The position numbers were made by a program, and so were the translations under genes. Below are positions 5,940 through 8,627 of a stretch of DNA of 8,627 nt, piece by piece. Origin of the DNA: Clostridia bacterium (GTDB taxonomy: Bacteria; Bacillota; Clostridia; Oscillospirales; Acutalibacteraceae); contig JAFWCS010000409.1 of NCBI GenBank assembly GCA_017534365.1, positions 1 to 8,627 of the forward strand, given 5' to 3'. The notes below the pieces were generated by a model. That model ran no database searches. It was not told the DNA's origin and saw nothing but the letters and a program-made list of their open reading frames with translations. Each line of letters opens with the position of its first letter. The stretch's first letter is position 1.

Positions 5940-7604
5940 ATGAGCAGGAGCAAGAAGGTACTGTTCACCGTGCTGCTGATACTGTTCGTCGGCGCGTCGG
6001 TCTTCATGTCCTTCAATATGATCTCCCGGCCGACCTATGAATTCGAGCAGAAGGAAGACGGCTGGCATTTCACCGGCTTCAACAGCAACGCGAACATCAC
6101 CGAGGTGCACATCGACCACCCGATGGTCAAGCACAGCGGCAAATGGGAGCCGGATCTTTCCGCAAACGTCACCGCCGTCGACCAGTTCACCTTCGTGAGC
6201 GACGAATACGTGCAGTATATCTATATCGGCCCGACCGTGACGAAGATCGACGAGCAGGCCTTTGTCTATTGCAAGCAGCTGCGTGCGGTCTTTGTGGACG
6301 ACGCGAACCCGAAGTATGCGGATATTGACGGCGTGCTGTATACGAAGGACCTCTCCACGATCCTGCTCTATCCGATCTGCCGCTGCACACATCTGGTGTA
6401 TACGGATTTCGAGCAGCGCGGCGAGGTAACGAACATCGGGCTGGACGTCAAGGACACCTTCACCCTCGAGGGCAAGGATGATGAAACGCTCTATCAAGCC
6501 TTCCACACCTACTGCAAAAACAACGGCGAGGATTTCGGCCGCACGCTCTTTGACGAAATGCTCGAACGCGGCGTGATGGCGCCCTACATCGGCACCTACT
6601 ATTTCATAAAGGAGCGCACGGAGACCGGCATGACACTGGAAAAGGCCTGGAGCTGCGACGAGGTCTATACCGTGCCCGAGGGCGTGACCCGCATTGCGGC
6701 GGACGCCTTCTATAAATGCGACCGGCTGACTGCGATCACCCTGCCCTCCACGGTGAAATTCATCGGCGAAATGGCGTTCTTCAAGTGCTACGGCACGTCG
6801 ATGATCGCCGTGCCGGACGGCGTGGAGGAGATCGGCAACGACGCATTCAGTTTCTGCTCCAACATGCGCTATGTGATGTATATCCCCGCCTCAGTCAGGA
6901 CGATCGGCCACCACTGCTTCTATAAATGCGACGGTCTGCGCGATTTCTATATGGGCGCGGCGGACGACAGCGCGATCTCGCTCGGCGGCCGCTGGCAGCC
7001 GCGCAGCGACAACGCGTTCAAAGCAAAGGCGCCCCTCTGGGGCAAGACCCGCGCGGAGAGCGACCTGTTCAACAGCGCGTATCAGCTGAGCGATCGGTGC
7101 GAGCAGCTGCTCAACGAAAACGGAGACCAGCTCAGTGACGCCGAAAAGCAGGCGCTGCGCGAACGGACCGACGCGCTCAAGGAAGCCGTCAAGGGAACGG
7201 ATACCGCCCTGATCACGTCCCGCAGGGATGCGCTGCAGGCGCAGGCCGGCCCGCTCATCGAGCGGGTAGAGCAGGCGGCAAAGTCCGCAGCGGCGCAGGC
7301 GGCGCCGGTGGTCAACACCACGCAGAACAAGGCCGGCACGGAGATCAACCGCACGGCCATGTATGCGCTGATCATTTTCGTCTTCATCCCCGGGATGCTG
7401 TTCATCGCCGTGCAGGTCGTGCGCAACCTCTTCTGGGAGGAATTCCTGATGACAAAGCGCGGCAAGGCGCGCTACAGGAAGCAAAAGGAGCTCAAGGAAC
7501 AGCTGCACAAAGAATACCTCGCGCAGATGGAACACGAAAAAGAAGCGCAGGCGGCGCAGGAAGACGCCGCGCCGGATGCGAACGATGAGAAAGGAGGGGC
7601 ATGA
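5940..7604 (+). CDS. membrane-anchored BspA-like leucine-rich repeat protein with DnaK-lid-like helical segment
   Basis: This is a 554-residue protein of unknown function. Residues 1-6 are basic (MSRSKK) and 7-27 form a signal anchor. The outside part carries two LRR_5/BspA-type blocks: about 76-145 (VTKIDEQAFVYCKQLRAV, then a NPKYADIDGVLY motif) and about 240-336 with three repeats of the form GVTRIAADAFYKCDRL / GVEEIGNDAFSFCSNM / SVRTIGHHCFYKCDGL. A charged helical segment follows (about 372-450; LLNENGDQLSDAEKQAL, ALKEAVKGTD), which resembles the alpha-helical lid of DnaK. A second TM spans about 473-494, then a basic, coiled-coil-like cytoplasmic tail (KRGKARYRKQKELKEQ) ending in an acidic stretch. 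By the positive-inside rule both ends are cytoplasmic and the LRR domain faces out. The start follows AAGGAGG with six bases spacing and its own promoter. The transporter gene begins two bases after the stop, so the two proteins probably work together at the membrane. Confidence 0.75.
   Translation: MSRSKKVLFTVLLILFVGASVFMSFNMISRPTYEFEQKEDGWHFTGFNSNANITEVHIDHPMVKHSGKWEPDLSANVTAVDQFTFVSDEYVQYIYIGPTVTKIDEQAFVYCKQLRAVFVDDANPKYADIDGVLYTKDLSTILLYPICRCTHLVYTDFEQRGEVTNIGLDVKDTFTLEGKDDETLYQAFHTYCKNNGEDFGRTLFDEMLERGVMAPYIGTYYFIKERTETGMTLEKAWSCDEVYTVPEGVTRIAADAFYKCDRLTAITLPSTVKFIGEMAFFKCYGTSMIAVPDGVEEIGNDAFSFCSNMRYVMYIPASVRTIGHHCFYKCDGLRDFYMGAADDSAISLGGRWQPRSDNAFKAKAPLWGKTRAESDLFNSAYQLSDRCEQLLNENGDQLSDAEKQALRERTDALKEAVKGTDTALITSRRDALQAQAGPLIERVEQAAKSAAAQAAPVVNTTQNKAGTEINRTAMYALIIFVFIPGMLFIAVQVVRNLFWEEFLMTKRGKARYRKQKELKEQLHKEYLAQMEHEKEAQAAQEDAAPDANDEKGGA
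6707..6932 (+). repeat. 16-base direct repeat within the LRR coding sequence
   Basis: CTTCTATAAATGCGAC occurs identically at 6707-6722 and 6917-6932, exactly 210 bases (70 codons) apart and in the same frame, encoding the FYKCD core of the first and third repeats of the second LRR block. The middle repeat (FSFCSN) has diverged. This fits internal duplication of LRR units rather than a mobile element. Confidence 0.6.
7591..7597 (+). promoter_or_regulatory. ribosome binding site of the transporter gene
   Basis: AAGGAGG is embedded in the last codons of the LRR protein gene (EKGGA). Its distance decides between two in-frame ATGs and favours 7607. The placement implies translational coupling with the upstream gene. 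Confidence 0.7.
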
Positions 7605-7606
7605 GC

Positions 7607-8627
7607 ATGGCGGAAGAGAAGAAAAAATTCAATCTGAAAGCCTTTGCGGGCGATTTCAAAGCGCACTGGGACAAGCCGAAAGAGGGCCGCTACGTGCCCT
7701 ATAAGGAATACCTCTCCGTTTTCATCGGCGTGGGCGGCGACTACGCGCTGCAGCGCGTGCTGGGCAAGCTCTCCTTCGGCACCGGCTGCTTCCTCGTCAT
7801 TTTCTACTATGAGATCCCCGTGCTGACCTTCTCGGTCATCGGCGCGTTCTTCATGGTGCAGGGCTATTTCTGGAGCATCATCAACATGATGATCAACGAC
7901 AACCTCGGTTTCCTGCCAAAGAAGACGGAACGGGCGTTCTACACATTGTATCTGATCTTCACGGCGCTGGGGCTTGCGTTCCTGCTCTTCGATTTTTCGG
8001 AGATCCTCCCCTTTCCCAGAGCGCTGACAGAATTCGTCACCTCGCTGCCCGGCCTGAACATGCGCTCGACGCTGAAGATCTTCGGCGCGCACTGGCTGGT
8101 CTGCGGCTACGGCGGCGCGCGCAACATCTTCATCCGCAAGCGCTGGCTGCCCAAGCTCGGACGCTACAAGCTCTTTGCCTATCCGAACGCGATCCCCTGC
8201 ATGATCCTGTCCATTCTGATCTGCTGGCTGCCGATCTACAACAAGCCCCTGCCCGAACGCGTGTGGCAGCTGTATCTGCTTTTCACCCTCTACGGCATGT
8301 TCACCTACACCGGCGGCGCGCAGGCGATCTCGAGCACGATCTCGCCCGACCCGCATGAGAGGATGCTCGTGCGCGCCTATCCGGAAAAGCTCAGCCATCT
8401 GATCCATTCCATCGTCGTTGCCTCGCTCTTCCCGGTGCTGGCCTCCGCGCTGACCGGCGACCAGACTCACATCAACACCTACCGCTATCTGATCCCGATC
8501 ATGACCATGTTCTGCACGGTGATCATGTTCCTGGGCCTCGGCAACATTCAGGAGCGCATCCCGCAGCCGCCGATCGAGAAAAAGAAATACATCCCCTTCT
8601 GGGAAGGCATCAACGGCGTGCTGCACA
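7607..8627 (+). CDS. MFS/GPH-like membrane transporter, 3' end outside window
   Basis: About 340 codons are visible and the frame is still open at the right edge. A polar N-terminus (MAEEKKKFNL) leads into several hydrophobic segments (about 57-69, 72-96, 111-130, 157-175, 190-211, 217-241, 262-283, 293-312), then a basic loop (ERIPQPPIEKKK), consistent with the first half or more of a 12-TM carrier. The SPDPHER motif (246-252) followed by a helix, TYRYLIP, and a FLGLGNIQERI segment resemble GPH-type (MelB-like) sugar:cation symporters common in clostridia. The usual D-x-x-RxGRxRP loop is replaced by NDNLGFLPKKTERAF, a divergent form. ATG 7607 is preferred over in-frame ATG 7601 because the SD AAGGAGG (7591-7597) lies nine bases from 7607 but only three from 7601. 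The gene is co-directional and tightly linked with the LRR protein gene and divergent from the glycosidase operon, so sugar or glycoside uptake is a reasonable guess; the substrate is unknown. Confidence 0.7.
   Translation, partial: MAEEKKKFNLKAFAGDFKAHWDKPKEGRYVPYKEYLSVFIGVGGDYALQRVLGKLSFGTGCFLVIFYYEIPVLTFSVIGAFFMVQGYFWSIINMMINDNLGFLPKKTERAFYTLYLIFTALGLAFLLFDFSEILPFPRALTEFVTSLPGLNMRSTLKIFGAHWLVCGYGGARNIFIRKRWLPKLGRYKLFAYPNAIPCMILSILICWLPIYNKPLPERVWQLYLLFTLYGMFTYTGGAQAISSTISPDPHERMLVRAYPEKLSHLIHSIVVASLFPVLASALTGDQTHINTYRYLIPIMTMFCTVIMFLGLGNIQERIPQPPIEKKKYIPFWEGINGVLH

Noticed and set aside
5736..6506. 256-codon - strand open frame across the promoter region and start of the LRR gene
   Set aside because: It is antisense to a gene with its own promoter and SD, covers both predicted promoters, and has no family resemblance.
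6891..8626. - strand open frames (214 and 384 codons) opposite the LRR and transporter genes
   Set aside because: They are the mirror of hydrophobic and charged codons on the + strand, which carries the coherent membrane proteins.
1..8627. tRNA, rRNA, CRISPR arrays, insertion sequences
   Set aside because: I saw no cloverleaf with a T-arm consensus, no spaced direct repeats, no transposase motifs and no terminal inverted repeats.

Overview
The window looks like chromosomal DNA of a GC-rich member of the Bacillota, most likely a Clostridia/Oscillospiraceae-type gut anaerobe. Reasons are strong AGGAGG-type ribosome binding sites, two clean sigma-A-type promoters with 17-base spacers, and the families present: GH3 glycosidase, clostridial-style xylulokinase, a COG2407 sugar isomerase, a BspA-like leucine-rich repeat protein and an MFS/GPH-like transporter. 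The taxonomic placement is an inference from protein style, not a search result.

Layout. Positions 1-600 are visibly poorer in G+C than the rest (27/60 and 26/60 G+C in lines 61-120 and 121-180, against 42/60 in 4561-4620). They hold an interrupted reading frame on the + strand (63-236), a strong hairpin terminator (245-286) and, on the - strand, a small gene (567-327) that resembles the DUF6061 family but is split by a frameshift. Positions 600-774 hold nothing I recognise. From 5739 down to 775 runs a tight three-gene - strand operon: GH3 beta-glycosidase, xylulokinase-like FGGY kinase, and an L-fucose/L-arabinose-isomerase-family protein. The first two genes overlap by ATGA, and the last two are one base apart with the SD inside the kinase C-terminal codons. 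A 200-base divergent promoter region (5740-5939) separates this from a + strand pair: a two-TM leucine-rich-repeat membrane protein (5940-7604) and an MFS transporter (7607 to the right edge, incomplete).

How they fit together. The - strand operon reads as a small cytoplasmic catabolic cassette. GH3 (no signal peptide) releases a sugar from an imported glycoside, the isomerase turns an aldose into a ketose, and the kinase phosphorylates it toward the pentose phosphate pathway. The divergent transporter is a plausible uptake system for the substrate.

Most notable points: (i) the kinase carries Gly where FGGY kinases carry the catalytic-base Asp, next to a short deletion; (ii) the LRR membrane protein carries a helical segment that resembles the DnaK C-terminal lid, and it is coupled to the transporter; (iii) the pathway pairs a xylulokinase-type enzyme with a fucose-isomerase-fold enzyme rather than XylA; (iv) the DUF6061-like gene is broken by a one-base shift.
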